A stretch of 64,000 bases of DNA from Mytilus californianus (GCF_021869535.1 NW_026262668.1:9842348-9906347); one strand, 5' to 3'; shown: positions 1-11,510, counted from the first letter of the stretch. Notes: generated by a model from the sequence alone, not told the origin. Numbers and translations: made by a program.

Positions 1-480
1 CTTTGCATCAATTCTCCAAATGGAACTTTGTGACTGGTTGATAAGTTCCGTTGGAACTTTTGGGCTAGTTTGTTAGTTCCAGTTTTGACTTATTTGCCAA
101 AGAGGAACTTTGTGGCTAGTTGATAAGTTCCTTTTGACTTTTGTAATCAGTATCTTGGTTTCCCTTTGAAATGTTCAAATATAATATGTTGCGCTTTTAC
201 TTTGCATCACTTCTCCAAATGGAACTTTGTAACTGGTTGATAAGTTCCGTTGGAACTTTTGGGCTAGTTTGTTAGTTCCGGTTTTGACTAATTTGGCAAA
301 AAGGAACTTTCTAACTAGTTGATATGTTCCGTTGGAACTTTTCAACTAGTCACTTTGTTCCGGTGGAACTTTTAAACCAGAGGAAGAACAAAGTAACTAG
401 TTAATAAGTTCCTTCGGAACTTTTCGGCTGTTTAGTTCTTTCCGCCCGGAACTTTCCAACGTCGGAACAAAAGAGCATTT
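1..480. repeat. 199-bp tandem repeat with nested GGAAC palindromes
   Basis: The block starting CTTTGCATCA at 1 recurs at 200, a period of 199 bp, with only scattered differences over the shared part. Inside are short perfect palindromes of the form AAGTTCC-nnn-GGAACTT at 43-59, 242-258 and 406-422. Shorter GTTCC-nnn-GGAAC versions lie near 326-338 and 357-369. The array is open at the left edge of the window, so its full length is unknown. I see no coding capacity. Confidence 0.8.
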
Positions 481-1069
481 ACAAGTACACTATATCATTA
501 TTTATTATAAACTATATTAGTAATCCTTAAAAGCTATATTATTATATATAATTATATGTTTGTTTAATTATACATGCTGTCTTCTTGTCATTTATACATG
601 TTTGCTATACCATTGAAATAAAATGAAAATATAATATTTCCATGGTTATACTATGTTTTGTTTATTTTGTCTCAAATCAAATAAGTTGATTCACTATGAC
701 GATCAAGGTTCATATTGAATTGAATTATAACAATTTTTCCCCACATTAATTGCACATTACGACAATTGTTGTTTGTGATTAGTAAATCATTCCAAACCTT
801 GGCTACAGAATAATAAACGATTTCTTATAAAGAATTTTATACATAAAAATATATTGTTAGTATTTTACTCTCAGTAAATGATAACCTTTTTAAAGAAGAA
901 AACACAATTTAATGAAACAGAACCAAATATCGTATTTAAGTGCAATTATTATTGCTATTTTCTGGAGATTTATTATTATATCGGAATGTTTTTGTAATAC
1001 ATACTCCAAAAAACAAATTCAATATGCAATTTATTGTAGAGTTGTTTTATGTGTTCAGGCAAACATTCT
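481..1069. other. AT-rich unassigned DNA
   Basis: Between the tandem repeat and the start of block A I see AT-rich sequence without a convincing exon, RNA gene or repeat structure. Confidence 0.5.
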
Positions 1070-1085
1070 TTAAGTTTATATAAAA

Positions 1086-2260
1086 GTCAAATTTTTGAAG
1101 TAAAAAAACGATCTTACATAAACGATCAACATGTTCCTCCCAGCTTAAATGTTCATCAATGTCAATTCCAAGTTATTTGAAATAATCAGTATTTTCAATA
1201 CAGGTCAAATAATTTTGATAGTTGTTTTAGTCTTTTTTTTCGAACTTAGTTGGAAACACTTCACATCCTTTGCATTCATGAACAGCATTCAAATCATTTT
1301 GCAAAGTACTACATTGTATTTGTATTTTCAATGTGTTTAAGTATCATAAAGCTACTGTACCAGTTTGAAAGTGGTGCACACCTGTTTAAAATGTCGTGCG
1401 CACGAGTTTTATAGTTTCATAGTCGTGCACAGGATTTTTCAAACTGGTGACCACCATATTGAATCTCCGGGAAATGAAAATATTTATATTTACCTAACAC
1501 TGAAGGGGCTCCATATAAAACAGCATTGTTGAATCACCAGTCTATAAATCCATGTTAGATGTTTTAACATGAAGTAGTAATTTGATTTGAATTGAAATAA
1601 CAGAGGACCTAAAATGGAACCTGTAGGCACTCCATATTTTATAAACTTTCTATCAGATTTAATATTTGCACATTGATTTTCTAGCTGCCTATCATATATA
1701 TATACGAACTTATCCAACTTATCATGTGTTCTCCGATATAATAAAGTCTGAGCTTTTCTAAGAGTATGTCATGGTAAATAAGAGCAAAAGTCTAACTAAA
1801 ATCCAAACAACACGATACCAACTATTTTTGCATTAACTAAATATGTCTGAAACCGGACTCAAATATATGTGATATTTCACTTTTTATTTTTCAAGAACTC
1901 ATATAAATGTGTTCATCCACACCTATATTAAAACATAGGAGAGTATTCAAAACATAAATTGGACGATAACTGTATTTGATTCTCACTTATTGTATGCAAA
2001 AAGAAAGTACTAACTGAATTAAGTTTTTCAGTACAATACAAAACAATTTATTGATTATTTTGAAATGCGTCATAATAATAGTATGGAATGAAGTTTTTAC
2101 TTTTTCAATAGATCTTTTGGCAAAATCAGCAGTAAAATCTGTTCATATAGAAATGACCATTGTCTTGGGTTCTTGTTACTGCATTCTAGTCAGTATAAGT
2201 CTGAAAAAGATAAATTCCGAATTAGTTTTAAACCGCACCCTTATCGTTTTTTTTCAGTAA
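1086..2260 (-). mobile_element. Decayed LINE (reverse transcriptase remnant), copy in block A
   Basis: On the minus strand the stretch at 1,490-1,717 reads KYGVPTGSILGPLLFQF, the conserved reverse-transcriptase block usually written GVPQGSILGP. The block B copy at 28,544-29,340 is better preserved and shows the flanking RT motifs. Here the frame is broken by stops and small indels throughout, so nothing is expected to be made. Clade is not resolved; the spelling of the motif fits CR1- or Jockey-like non-LTR elements. Its presence in both blocks at the same place shows that it predates the duplication. Confidence 0.75.
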
Positions 2261-2354
2261 CTGTAGACCATGTTTCATGGAATTTAGGTTTTAACTCTTA
2301 TTGCCAAATTGGGATGATATTTTTTTCATTTTATTTCATTTCATTTTGTAGATA

Positions 2355-2360
2355 TTTATT
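2355..2360 (-). terminator. Possible poly(A) signal AATAAA for the B-box gene
   Basis: TTTATT on the plus strand is AATAAA in the direction of the gene, about 670 bases past its stop codon. The same hexamer in the same local context occurs at 29,696-29,701 downstream of the paralogue. Conservation supports but does not prove use. Confidence 0.35.
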
Positions 2361-3025
2361 CTGTGAATAATTGGTGAGAGAAATTATTAGCCACAAAAGT
2401 TACCTCGTGAAGCAACCAAAACTTTGAAAGAACATTATAATTGTATCATATTATGTACGTTTGGTAGTAATTGTCTATTTACATGATTCATATCGAATAT
2501 TTTGGTCAAACTAAATTTGTGAGAAAACAATATCTTTTGGTTTCATTACTCCATTAATCTTCTTTATATTGTCGACTTTCTGAGAGGTGAAATTTTGTCT
2601 AACCATGAATTCTCCAATTGATCTATCATGAATTGTGACTAAACATTATACCATCCACTGTAGTTCTCTTTTTCTGTGCCAAATTTTGAAAATATTACTT
2701 GCAACTAGTCCCATAAGCCTATCAATATTTTTGTCTAGATATTTTAACTCGTCAAATTTTTGTTATAAAAGGTCACATATTTAGACTTAAGATTTAGATT
2801 TTTCCTTTCATATAAAATTATAAGATTTTTTCGGTCTTGTTCAACATGTCAGTATAAAGCTAAATCGAAAAAAAAAATTCACGCACATTATATAACCCCA
2901 TGTAACTTATACTAGTATATCAAAATTTCACCAAATTACAAAAAACTTATTGTTTTATATTTATGCTACTCATCAATGTTAATTAATAGTTACCAGGCTT
3001 ACAGTCAATGTTCCTTAGTCAGTGT

Positions 3026-4675
3026 TCATTGTGTTTTGTAAATATTGATAGCTTTCCATTGGTTGTTTATGACAAATAGTTCTCTTGTTTCACAGTTGTA
3101 AGATAAACCGGTCGGTTGTTTGATACCATCGTCTGCTGACAGGACAATATCATGTTTCTGTCCATCATTAGATATTCTATGTATATTGTTTGATCCTTTT
3201 CCTGCTACATACACATCACCACGGTCATCTACAGCCACATCCCCAGCATCTTTCAGGTCAGGACTGCTGTATATCTCACGTTCTTTGCCATCCGATGTTA
3301 CGACGTAGACTGTATCACTATAACGGTCAGTACAATAGACATCACCATCTTGATTGGCAGATATTTCAAAAGTATTAAATGTTGTATGTATTGTATTAAG
3401 AACTTTACCATTAATATCCACTATGGTTAGAGTGTTGAATTGATTTCTTACCCAGATCTTATCCTTTACACTGGTTATTCCTTTACAATATTCTCCAACT
3501 TTAATTATCCTACCAGGCTTTAATGTTGTAAGGTCAATGATCTGGATACCTTTATAACCTACAGATACTAAAGCATGGTTGTTGTCATACAAGGTAATAC
3601 GATGTGGTGAATAATCCAAATTAATTACCTTGGGTTTGGATCCATCAAGTTTAGAAACATAAAGTTCATTATCTCTGTTATGACCAAGGAGTAACTTATC
3701 ACCAGGAATAAAACAACCTCTAAAAATACTCACTCCATCACCTAATTTCGTGGTCTGGAAAGAATGTGTCAAAGACAATTTTCTCTTGTCTCTGACCAGA
3801 AACTGACATTGTTGATCAATATTTAGAACAGGCGTTGGTACTTGGACATTATCTACCGTTATTGTACCCAAGTCTGGGATTAGTTTCTTTATGTTCGACT
3901 CTGACTCTGAAGGATGATATGTTAGTACAGGGACACTTCCTGTTTGAATTTCTCTGATTTCTAATTCTTTCTGGTGGGTTTTTGCATCTAGAAATTTTAC
4001 TACCTGAAATAAGTGGATTTCAGATGTGTATTGCTTCAGTGATTCAAGATCTCTTTTCCATGTAGACAGCGATCCCGAGCTAGATTTGATGCTGTTTTTA
4101 TTTCGGGACACTGTCTCGTTACAGTGCTTATACTTATCATCAATGTCTTCATGTATATCTGCTTCTAACTTATCTAAGTGAGCAATAACTTTCTGTTTGA
4201 TTTCTGACACTCTTTTCTTGATTTTATTTCGACCTTTTTCCAATTCGTCAAGTGTTGTTGCAGTTTGAGTCAGTATGTTCGCATTAACTTGACTTAGGTT
4301 TAACATTCTTCTCTCTAGGTCAGAAATAGCGGTGCCATCTTTCACGCCTTTAGCTGCATTTTCAATTGAAGTGATAGACTTGCAATTCTGATGTGATATC
4401 GGTAAACATGAATCGCAGATCATTTTGTCATGTTGACAGCAGTACAGTACAATCTTTTGTTTGGGGTGATTCTCGCAGTTCTTGGACAATTTAAGAAGCG
4501 AAGAACTGAGTGTTTGTATCTCTTTAATTGGTACTACCTTGTGAGGCGGGGATATCCTTTCATGAACTCTGGCGCAAACCTTACATACAAGTTCACTGCA
4601 ATCACTGCACCAAGATACGGCATCAATTTCTTCATCACCACGCTGACAACCAGCACAGAATTTACTGTCAGCCAT
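3026..4675 (-). CDS. RING-less TRIM-like B-box / coiled-coil / NHL protein (copy A)
   Basis: Intact 549-codon frame without introns in the coding part. Residues 7-45 form a type-1 B-box with Cys7, Cys10, Cys23, Cys26, Cys31, Cys34, His38 and His45. Residues 67-98 form a type-2 B-box with Cys67, His70, Cys79, His82, Cys87, Cys90, His95 and Cys98. A charged coiled coil runs from about 110 to 215. The last 250 residues look like a beta-propeller, with NHL-like units such as GDVAVDDRGDVYVAGKGSNN. No RING finger precedes the B-boxes, so ubiquitin-ligase activity cannot be assumed. Proteins of this plan (often labelled TRIM45/56/71-like) are greatly expanded in bivalves and are often suggested to act in innate immunity, but the ligand is unknown. 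The start is the first ATG, directly behind a conserved splice acceptor. The paralogue at 30,402-32,051 has exactly the same length and about 80 percent identity by my count, with no indels, which argues that both are maintained. Confidence 0.9.
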   Translation of the reverse strand: MADSKFCAGCQRGDEEIDAVSWCSDCSELVCKVCARVHERISPPHKVVPIKEIQTLSSSLLKLSKNCENHPKQKIVLYCCQHDKMICDSCLPISHQNCKSITSIENAAKGVKDGTAISDLERRMLNLSQVNANILTQTATTLDELEKGRNKIKKRVSEIKQKVIAHLDKLEADIHEDIDDKYKHCNETVSRNKNSIKSSSGSLSTWKRDLESLKQYTSEIHLFQVVKFLDAKTHQKELEIREIQTGSVPVLTYHPSESESNIKKLIPDLGTITVDNVQVPTPVLNIDQQCQFLVRDKRKLSLTHSFQTTKLGDGVSIFRGCFIPGDKLLLGHNRDNELYVSKLDGSKPKVINLDYSPHRITLYDNNHALVSVGYKGIQIIDLTTLKPGRIIKVGEYCKGITSVKDKIWVRNQFNTLTIVDINGKVLNTIHTTFNTFEISANQDGDVYCTDRYSDTVYVVTSDGKEREIYSSPDLKDAGDVAVDDRGDVYVAGKGSNNIHRISNDGQKHDIVLSADDGIKQPTGLSYNCETRELFVINNQWKAINIYKTQ

Positions 4676-4700
4676 ACTGTAAGAATAATATGTAAAGAAT
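4676..4700 (-). promoter_or_regulatory. Probable 3' splice site just upstream of the B-box start codon
   Basis: In gene orientation the sequence reads ATTATTCTTACAG|T followed by ATG, with the AG at 4,678-4,677. The same TATTCTTACAG|T-ATG occurs at the paralogue (AG at 32,054-32,053). A conserved acceptor one base before the start codon suggests a non-coding first exon upstream, so the promoter lies further right than the open frame. Confidence 0.55.
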
Positions 4701-5160
4701 TTTAAGTTTAATAAAAACTATTATAATATTTCATCTTATGGCATTTATGAAAATATATTAAAAAACTTTACATTTTTTTTTCAAACAAGAGTGTTCACTC
4801 TGCAATGTATCCTCTGCTTCAATTTAGAACGTAAAAGTAGCCCTTCCCTGACAAAAGTAGTGCTTTTGATGTCATTGTTTACTAATAATAATAAAAATAT
4901 TGCAGAAATGAAACTCTTGGTGCGAGAGAAATATATTTTAACAATTTTGCCTCAAAATTTACTTGTCCACGAGTTTACATAGATTGAAGATGAATGCGTT
5001 CCTTAGTATTCTTATTTAAGATTTCCAACAAAAAAACAGGGGTGAGATTTAGTAGTAGTGGCCTTCCGAACGATGGTATTTCATTAAAGACTTTAAACAT
5101 TGGTTGGAAATTGTCATGTAGAAAGGTGATACATGTACAAATCAGGATATACTGTAACCG

Positions 5161-5292
5161 GAATCGGTTTCACAAAAAAAAAAAAAAAAAAAAAAGAACT
5201 AACGACTAAGATTGATCGTAAGTCATGAACAAATCAGTATACATGTACTTTTGATCAATCTTAGTCGCAAGTTTTTTTTGTGAAACCGACTC
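5161..5292. repeat. Small foldback (MITE-like) element
   Basis: The left arm CGGTTTCACAAAAAAA and the downstream ACGACTAAGATTGATC return as their reverse complement at 5,250-5,290. The arms are about 50 bp around a short centre and include a poly(A) run on the left arm. No coding capacity. It lies in DNA present in block A but not at the matching place in block B (near 32,240). Confidence 0.65.
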
Positions 5293-5639
5293 TCCGACTC
5301 TATGAAAGTTAAAATTAAGGTAAAATATTTATAAGGTTGTTAAAATTGAAAAGATTGATGGAACAGATAGGGATTTTGAATTGGTGGTCTGACATCTATA
5401 ACAACCGACTAATAGCAGCACAAAAGAAACGGGATACCTAAAAGTTTTATCTTCAAGGAGAAGAAGGAATCATGAAATGAAGTTGTGTCAAAGTTATTTT
5501 AGTTATTCATTTAAAAAAAAGAAATGGTGATTTGATAATGATGTTTATTCTCAGTGTAACGCAATTAGAGCTAACCAAGATCTCCACACTAAATCACACA
5601 TGTGGATGATCGTTTGTGACATAAAAGGACAATGGTGGA

Positions 5640-8098
5640 GCGGCGAATGTTGAAAGAAACAAACAAATTATTTTAACTTGTGACAGTTTTGCTTTTATTG
5701 GTACCAAAACTGTTAAAATCGAACCAGTAATGACCCCGCAATATTGTGACTTGCTGAACATAGCACGTAGCTCTCAGACCAAACAGAATATTGTTAATAA
5801 AGTGTCTCTGGACTGTTTTTATAAACATTTTAAGAAACTGAACTCTGTCCAATTTGAAAAAAAATGATGATACATTTAAAAATATTGCTGTTGAAAATAT
5901 TAGTAATTTAAATACTGAACTATAAAATCGAGTTGTATCAGAAAATGAGGTGAGACAGGCTATTAAAGGGTTGCAAAATAATGAAGCTTGTGGAAATAAT
6001 TTTATTATTAATGAATTTTTGAAGCATTCTGCTGATAAAATGCTACCAGTTTTTGTTTCTTTGTTTAATATTGTTTTTAATTCTGGTTGTATACCAGACT
6101 CTTGGTCTGAATGTATTATTGTAGCAATATATAAAAGTAAAAGAGACCCCGCAAGTCCTGATAATTACCAGGGCATAACAGTTCTTAGCTGTTTTGTAAA
6201 TTATTCACGTGTGTGCTGAATAATAGACTTAATTGCTATTTAGATAATTTTTATGTTCTCTGCGAAAAGCAAGCAGGTTTTAGAAAACATTATAGTACTT
6301 CAGATCACTGACATTTTTAATATGAACTGTTTGATTGATCTTTACTTAAGATGTAATAAACTTTTATTTTGTGCTTTTGTTGACTACCGAAAAGCTTTTG
6401 ACTCAGTAGATAGATGTGCTTTATGACACAAGTTACTGCAACAATGTATTGATGTTAAAATGTTTAAAGTAATTCACATATATGTATAAAAATGCCAAAT
6501 CTTGTGTACGTTTAGGTTGTAAAACCTCAAGTTTCTTTTTTAGCAATGTTGGTGTACGCCAAGGAGAAATTTGTCACCTGTACTATTTTCATTGTTTTTA
6601 AATGATCAAGTTGAATTATTGACACATTCTTATGATGGTTTGTCAAAAGTTTACAATGCTGCTCATATTTTCCTTGATAATAATGAAATTGCTGTATATT
6701 TTAAATTGTACCTGTTACTATATGCAGACGACACTGTAATTCTAGTAGAATCTGACACTGAATTACAAGCAGCCTTGAATGCCATGTATTTGTATTGCAA
6801 ATGTTGGAAATTAGAAGTAAATGTAGGTAAGACTAAGATTGTAATTTTTAGAAAACGTATTTTCAAACTGAATGATAGTCTTGCATTTATTTATGATGGT
6901 CAAATTAAAGATATTGTTGATGATTTTACATATCTTGGAATAATATTTTCTTCAAATGGTTCATTTTGTAAAAATAAAGAAATATTAGTTTGTCAAGCTA
7001 GAAAGGCTATGTTTAGTATTATGAAAAAAGTAGAAAACTGAATTTTCCTATTGATATTCAGCTTGAGATGTTTGATGCAATGGTTTTGCCTATTTTAATG
7101 TATGGGTGTGAGATTTGGGTTTTTACTAATAACTGTATAATAGAGTCATTCTGTGTGCAATTTTATAAATATATACTGTGTTAGAAGAAATCTACACCAA
7201 ATAGAATCATGTATGGTGAACTAGGAAGATTTCCTATTGATATTTTTATCAAAAGCAGAATGGTTGCATTCTGGAAAAAAATTATTTCCAATAAGCAAGA
7301 TAAAATTGCTGCTACTTTGTACAAGTTATTACATAACATGCATATCAAAAAAAAAATTTCATTCAAAATGGATGGTTTGTATTGAAAAAAAACCTGAATA
7401 ATTGTGGTCTTTCAGAGTACTGGCTGTCACAAAGTGTACCAAAAAATGTAAATGTATCAAATCTAGTCAAACAATGTCTTTGCAAACATGGGTTTCTACT
7501 GTTTATGATTCAGCTAAGTGTTTAAACTATAGAATTTTAAAAACCGTTCATAATTTTGAAAGATATATTGTTGATCTACCATATGATCTTCGAAAGCCAT
7601 ATTGTAATTTTAGATGTATGAATCATAAATTGCCAATAGAACAAGGTCGTTTTTTGAGTGTCCAACGTGATGATCGAATTTGTGATTTATTCAGTTTATG
7701 TGAAATTGGTGATGAATTCCACTATCTGTTTAAATATACTTTTTTTCTCAAGTGAAAGACAAAGGCTTTTGCCCCGTAATGTGCATAAAAAGCCAAATAC
7801 TATTAAATATTGTGAACTTTTTTGTTCTGATGACTACAGTGTAATTGTCAAACTTGCCAAATTTGTAATATTGTTCTGTCTGTTATTAATTAGATAAATG
7901 TTGTCTGTTATAAATTAGAATTGCCTTCCACTGCAAATTTCATTAACCATTTACTTTATACAACTGTATATATAATCATGTCATTCCACTCATCTCATTG
8001 TTCTTGTATACATATGTTATTGTTGTTTTTGTTGTTTATATTCACATACCCCTGATGGGGTCTTGAAAAATAAAAGTTTCAAGTTTCAAGTTTCAAGT
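5640..8098 (+). mobile_element. 5'-truncated, decayed non-LTR retrotransposon (LINE) with TTTCAAG tail
   Basis: The element begins between endonuclease and reverse transcriptase, so it is 5'-truncated. It ends in four copies of TTTCAAG after an AATAAA-like stretch near 8,068-8,098, typical of a LINE 3' end. Block B has no insert at the matching point (after AAAAGGACAA, about 32,400), which sets the left boundary near 5,632. It is transcribed left to right, opposite to the neighbouring B-box gene. Confidence 0.85.
5950..7755 (+). pseudogene. LINE reverse transcriptase, broken
   Basis: Conserved RT pieces are spread over several frames: a thumb/finger segment with SPDNYQGITVLSC at 5,950-6,200, FVDYRKAFDSVDR (motif A) near 6,379-6,417, LSPVLFSLFLND (motif B) at 6,571-6,606 and LLLYADDTVIL (motif C, catalytic YADD) near 6,711-6,743. 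A C-terminal zinc-knuckle-like end with EIGDEFHYLFK is at about 7,700-7,735. At least one stop and several frameshifts lie between these blocks, for example the stop ending the first block at 6,219 and TGA/TAA codons after motif A. Not functional. Confidence 0.85.
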
Positions 8099-8873
8099 TT
8101 TGAAAACCCGTAGGTTTATACGAAATATAAACAGTATCATAACATTGCACAGGTGACGAATGACATGCAAATGTTGATTGAAAGAATTGGCATGTTCTTT
8201 TTTTATTTCGACACAAAACTGAGTATTAGGTATATGAATGCAGTTGAAAGTTTTAGGAAATATTTCATTTTCTTATGAAATGCAAGAAGATACTAAGGAG
8301 GTAATCGAGCAGTGACAAGCCGAAAAACAAAGTCGACAAAAAAGAACCATCAGACTCGGTCTAAAAAAAATCTACTTATAAACTTAAAATTGAGCACGAA
8401 CACGAAGCCCACCCTAAAATTGATCACAGAATAAGTAAAAGCTATGTCATTTGACCTCAGCATTCAACTTTATTCGAAGTGCAGAAAAATAACAGGTATC
8501 TTCTATTCCGTCCGCAATTTTTTGGGAAAGTAAAATCTAAATTTAGAATCATTGTTGAAACTTTAACTACACGGCAACACATGTATGATAAAATTAGAAC
8601 ATGACATCTCTTCTTTATCATTATTTTCAATTCAAATTTCGAAGGGTTAGCCAAAATTGTTTTCTTTTATTGTGTTTTTGTGTATGATCAGTCAGAAGAA
8701 GTGAATGAAAGTTTGAAGCCTTATTTGTTTTTAATAATATGAGGTTCAAGAAAAAAATATAAAACGGTTACCCCTTTTTTATTTAATTTTCTGGTGTATT
8801 TTTACAAGCAAAATCCATCTATGAAATGTAAAACAAATCTGTAGAGTAGTTAATTACGTACACTTCGCTTTAA
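8099..8873. other. Unassigned AT-rich DNA, block A only
   Basis: No exon, RNA gene or repeat recognised. I find no matching stretch in block B. Confidence 0.4.
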
Positions 8874-9372
8874 GGGCATAAGATAGAGTTTTGATCCCAC
8901 AGTGAATGTTTTACGAAAATTTGCATACAAGCTATTTTTCACCTAGTGATTTCAAATTTGTCATAAAAATATACCTCTATACGCTACTTTTAGAGATAAA
9001 TAGGTTCGTAATTTTAGACATTACTAAAAATTCGGTTTCTTGGACATTACTATCCTTTTGACAGTTATATCTAACTATTTTGTTTCGAAAGATAAACACA
9101 AGCGGATTTGTAAAAAAACATTTGGAAAATCTTCTTTACATAAATATGCTCTAAATTTGTGTAACATTTTTTTTTAAAAGTAATTCATTTTTATCAAAGG
9201 TTCAAGATTTAGAATAAAACGACAGAAAATTTTGAGAAAAAGACTGAAATTTATAAAAGTAGCACATGAAGGTTTATTTTTTTATTACATATTCAAATCG
9301 ACGAGGTGAAACATAGCTTGTATGCAAATTTTCGTCAAAAATTCACCGTGGGATCAAAACTATCGTATGCCC
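8874..9372. mobile_element. 499-bp MITE with about 95-bp inverted ends
   Basis: The left end GGGCATAAGATAGAGTTTTG and following sequence to about 8,970 returns as reverse complement at about 9,280-9,372 with few mismatches, including the segment ACGAAAATTTGCATACAAGC. No reading frame of note, so non-autonomous. A clear target-site duplication is not visible (left flank TTTAA, right flank GTTAC). Superfamily is not assigned. Confidence 0.8.
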
Positions 9373-9534
9373 GTTACCCGACTTTCATCGAAGACCCCAC
9401 TGCTGTTTCGGTAAACTTAACGCATAATTGATCCATTTCTAAACATGATTTGCGAAAGAAATTGGTAAATATGGTTGATCTGGAACTTTATAAGGGCATT
9501 TTTAACTAGTCCTACATGTATATGTAAATATAAA

Positions 9535-11045
9535 AAATAAGAAGATGTGGTATGATTACCAATGAGACAACTCTCCACAAGAGACCAAAATGACACAGAA
9601 ATTAACAACTATAGGTCACCGCAGAGCCTTCAACAATGAGAAAACCCATACCGCATAGTCAGTTATAAAAGGCCCCGAATAGGCAAATGTAAAACAATTC
9701 AAACGAGAAAACTAATGGCCTGATTTATGTACAAAATAAAGAACGAAAATCAAATATGATATATATAGCAACAAACATCAACCACTGAATTACAGGCTCC
9801 TGACTTTGGACAGGCACAATTATACAGAATGTGGCGGGTTAAACTAGTTTGAAGGCGCCAACCCTCCCCTAACATTGGACAGTGGTGTAACAGCACAACA
9901 TAAGAATAAACTATAAATATCAGATGAAAAGGGCCCAACTCATCAGATCGATAAAAAAACAGAAATACATCTAACAAAAACACAGACCGGACTTGGCAGG
10001 GTACCTATACATCCCCACAACAACAACAACAAAACCCCACTAAATACAGATCTGAGAGTACTCGTAGTGACTGACATCTAGTTCAAAGCCATTTAACAAC
10101 TAATAAAAAAATCATACAATAAGACTAAAATATCAATCAATACACATCCAATATCCAATTTATTTAGTGTAAATACGTCTTTAACAGTCAGAGAAAAAAA
10201 CATGACCTTGTGCAATGCCAAGATACAGGTATCGATAAATTGTAGAGCCATGATTGTGCAAATGTATATATAAATAATATTTATTTTGATTTTAATCAAC
10301 TGATAACAAAATCCATATTTATACCAAAAAAACAATATTCAAAGATCTAACTACAGTGTTGAATTGGTAACCTTTTAGAATAAGTTTATTTAAAGGATCG
10401 ATAAGTTTACCCGGATCGTGTTTAAATTTCCGGGCTCGGTAAACAGCATCTGCGTAGAATTTGGATGTGCTATGCTTTTTGAACAACCAAACTTCCAAAA
10501 CCAATTTTTTGCATCTATGGAAGAATTTAGTGACGGTTTTAAGTAATTTGTGGTGAAGAATCCCTGACTTAATAATTTACTAGTAAATACATGGATTATG
10601 TTTATTGAAATCCAAAATGTCACAACAAACACGAGCAAAGCGAACGAGTTGTGATATATAAACACCGTAAGATGGTGCCAAAGGCACATCACCGTTCAAA
10701 AAAGGAAAATTAACAATAGAGAACGAAAAATCGTCCCTTTCTCGTAGAATTTAGTTTAGAGTTTCCCGTGTAAAACTGAAATATCTAAATCTAGGAAAGG
10801 ACAGTTAGTACCGTTTATATTTGATTTATTTAAAGTAAGTTCCTTTGGGTAAATTTCGGTAGTATATTTAGAAAATTATTGAATATTTAACGAAAAAATA
10901 TTATCAAGATAACGGTAAGTGTTGTTGAATTTATCAATTAAATGCAATTTGGACGAGTCTTTACTGAGTTTGGTCGTAAACTGTGATTCATAACAGTACA
11001 AGAATAAGTCTGCTATTAAAGGGGCGCAATTGGTGCCCATTGGAA
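9535..11045 (-). mobile_element. Penelope-like retroelement, 5'-truncated, with long 3' tail
   Basis: Read on the minus strand, a decayed Penelope-type RT (10,330-11,045) is followed by about 330 bases of non-coding DNA. After that comes a roughly 450-bp tail that includes AGGAGCCTGTAATTCAGTGG, CTCATTGTTGAAGGCTC and CATACCACATCTTCTTAT. The tail recurs, without the RT, at many other places in this window (see the PLE-tail entries). That makes those places likely 5'-truncated insertions of this family. The left edge is the poly-T/A end at about 9,535. Confidence 0.7.
10330..11045 (-). pseudogene. Penelope-type reverse transcriptase C-terminal part, broken
   Basis: In order on the minus strand: IPMGTNCAPL (RT block), then a catalytic box reading YLDN where YLDD or YIDD is expected, then LTLNKSN, FLDLDISVLHGK, PSYGVYISQLVRFARVCCD and a basic C-terminus with YRARKFKHDPGKLIDPLNK. 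Several in-frame stops and shifts interrupt it. The Asp-to-Asn change in the catalytic pair alone would inactivate it. These blocks are characteristic of Penelope-like elements, not of LINE or LTR reverse transcriptases. Confidence 0.8.
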
Positions 11046-11510
11046 TACCTACAACCTGTCTTAAAACATGCTACACAGAAAAACAAGTGACCACTATTCT
11101 TGAGTTTATTATTGACAACATATTTGTTGAATTTGATGGTAGACTTATTCAACAAATTGTCGGCATTCCTATGGGAACGAACTGTGCGTCTCTCCTGGCC
11201 GACCTCTTCTAATTTTCTGAGTTCCTTCAGATACATCTCAAAAAACAAGAAGATCAAACTGAGAAGCCAGATAATTTAATTTCACATTCAGATATATTGA
11301 TGATGTTCTTTACATTAACAATCCAAACTTTTCTGGTTGTGTTCCATTAATATATACCCAAGAACTAGAAATTAAAGAAACAACAGACACGACTTCCTCC
11401 GACTCATTTTTAGATTTATACCTCGAATTAGACACAAGCTTTCATCTCAGTACCAAACGAGACGATTTAAATTTGAAATCATTAATTTCCCCCACCACAG
11501 ATTAGCTGAA
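11036..11510 (+). mobile_element. Second Penelope-like fragment, plus strand, head-to-head with the first
   Basis: Residues include FIIDNIFVEFDGRLIQQ, IVGIPMGTNCASLLADLF, then (in a shifted frame at 11,287-11,330) FRYIDDVLYINNPNFSG with the catalytic YIDD at 11,293-11,304, and LEIKETTDTTSSDSFLDLY. It is truncated at both ends and has a stop after ADLF at about 11,210. Its wording differs from the minus-strand copy beside it and is closer to the fragment at 53,560-54,515, so two Penelope families are present. Confidence 0.8.

Noticed and set aside
1-480. CRISPR-like array of short repeats and spacers
   Set aside because: The host is a eukaryote. The repeat is a 199-bp tandem duplication with short palindromes, spacers are not of constant length, and no cas genes exist.
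4430-4705. 91-codon plus-strand frame opposite the first B-box gene, and the similar 125-131 codon frames at 31,806-32,299
   Set aside because: They are the complement of conserved B-box codons. Their mutual similarity follows from the real gene on the other strand.
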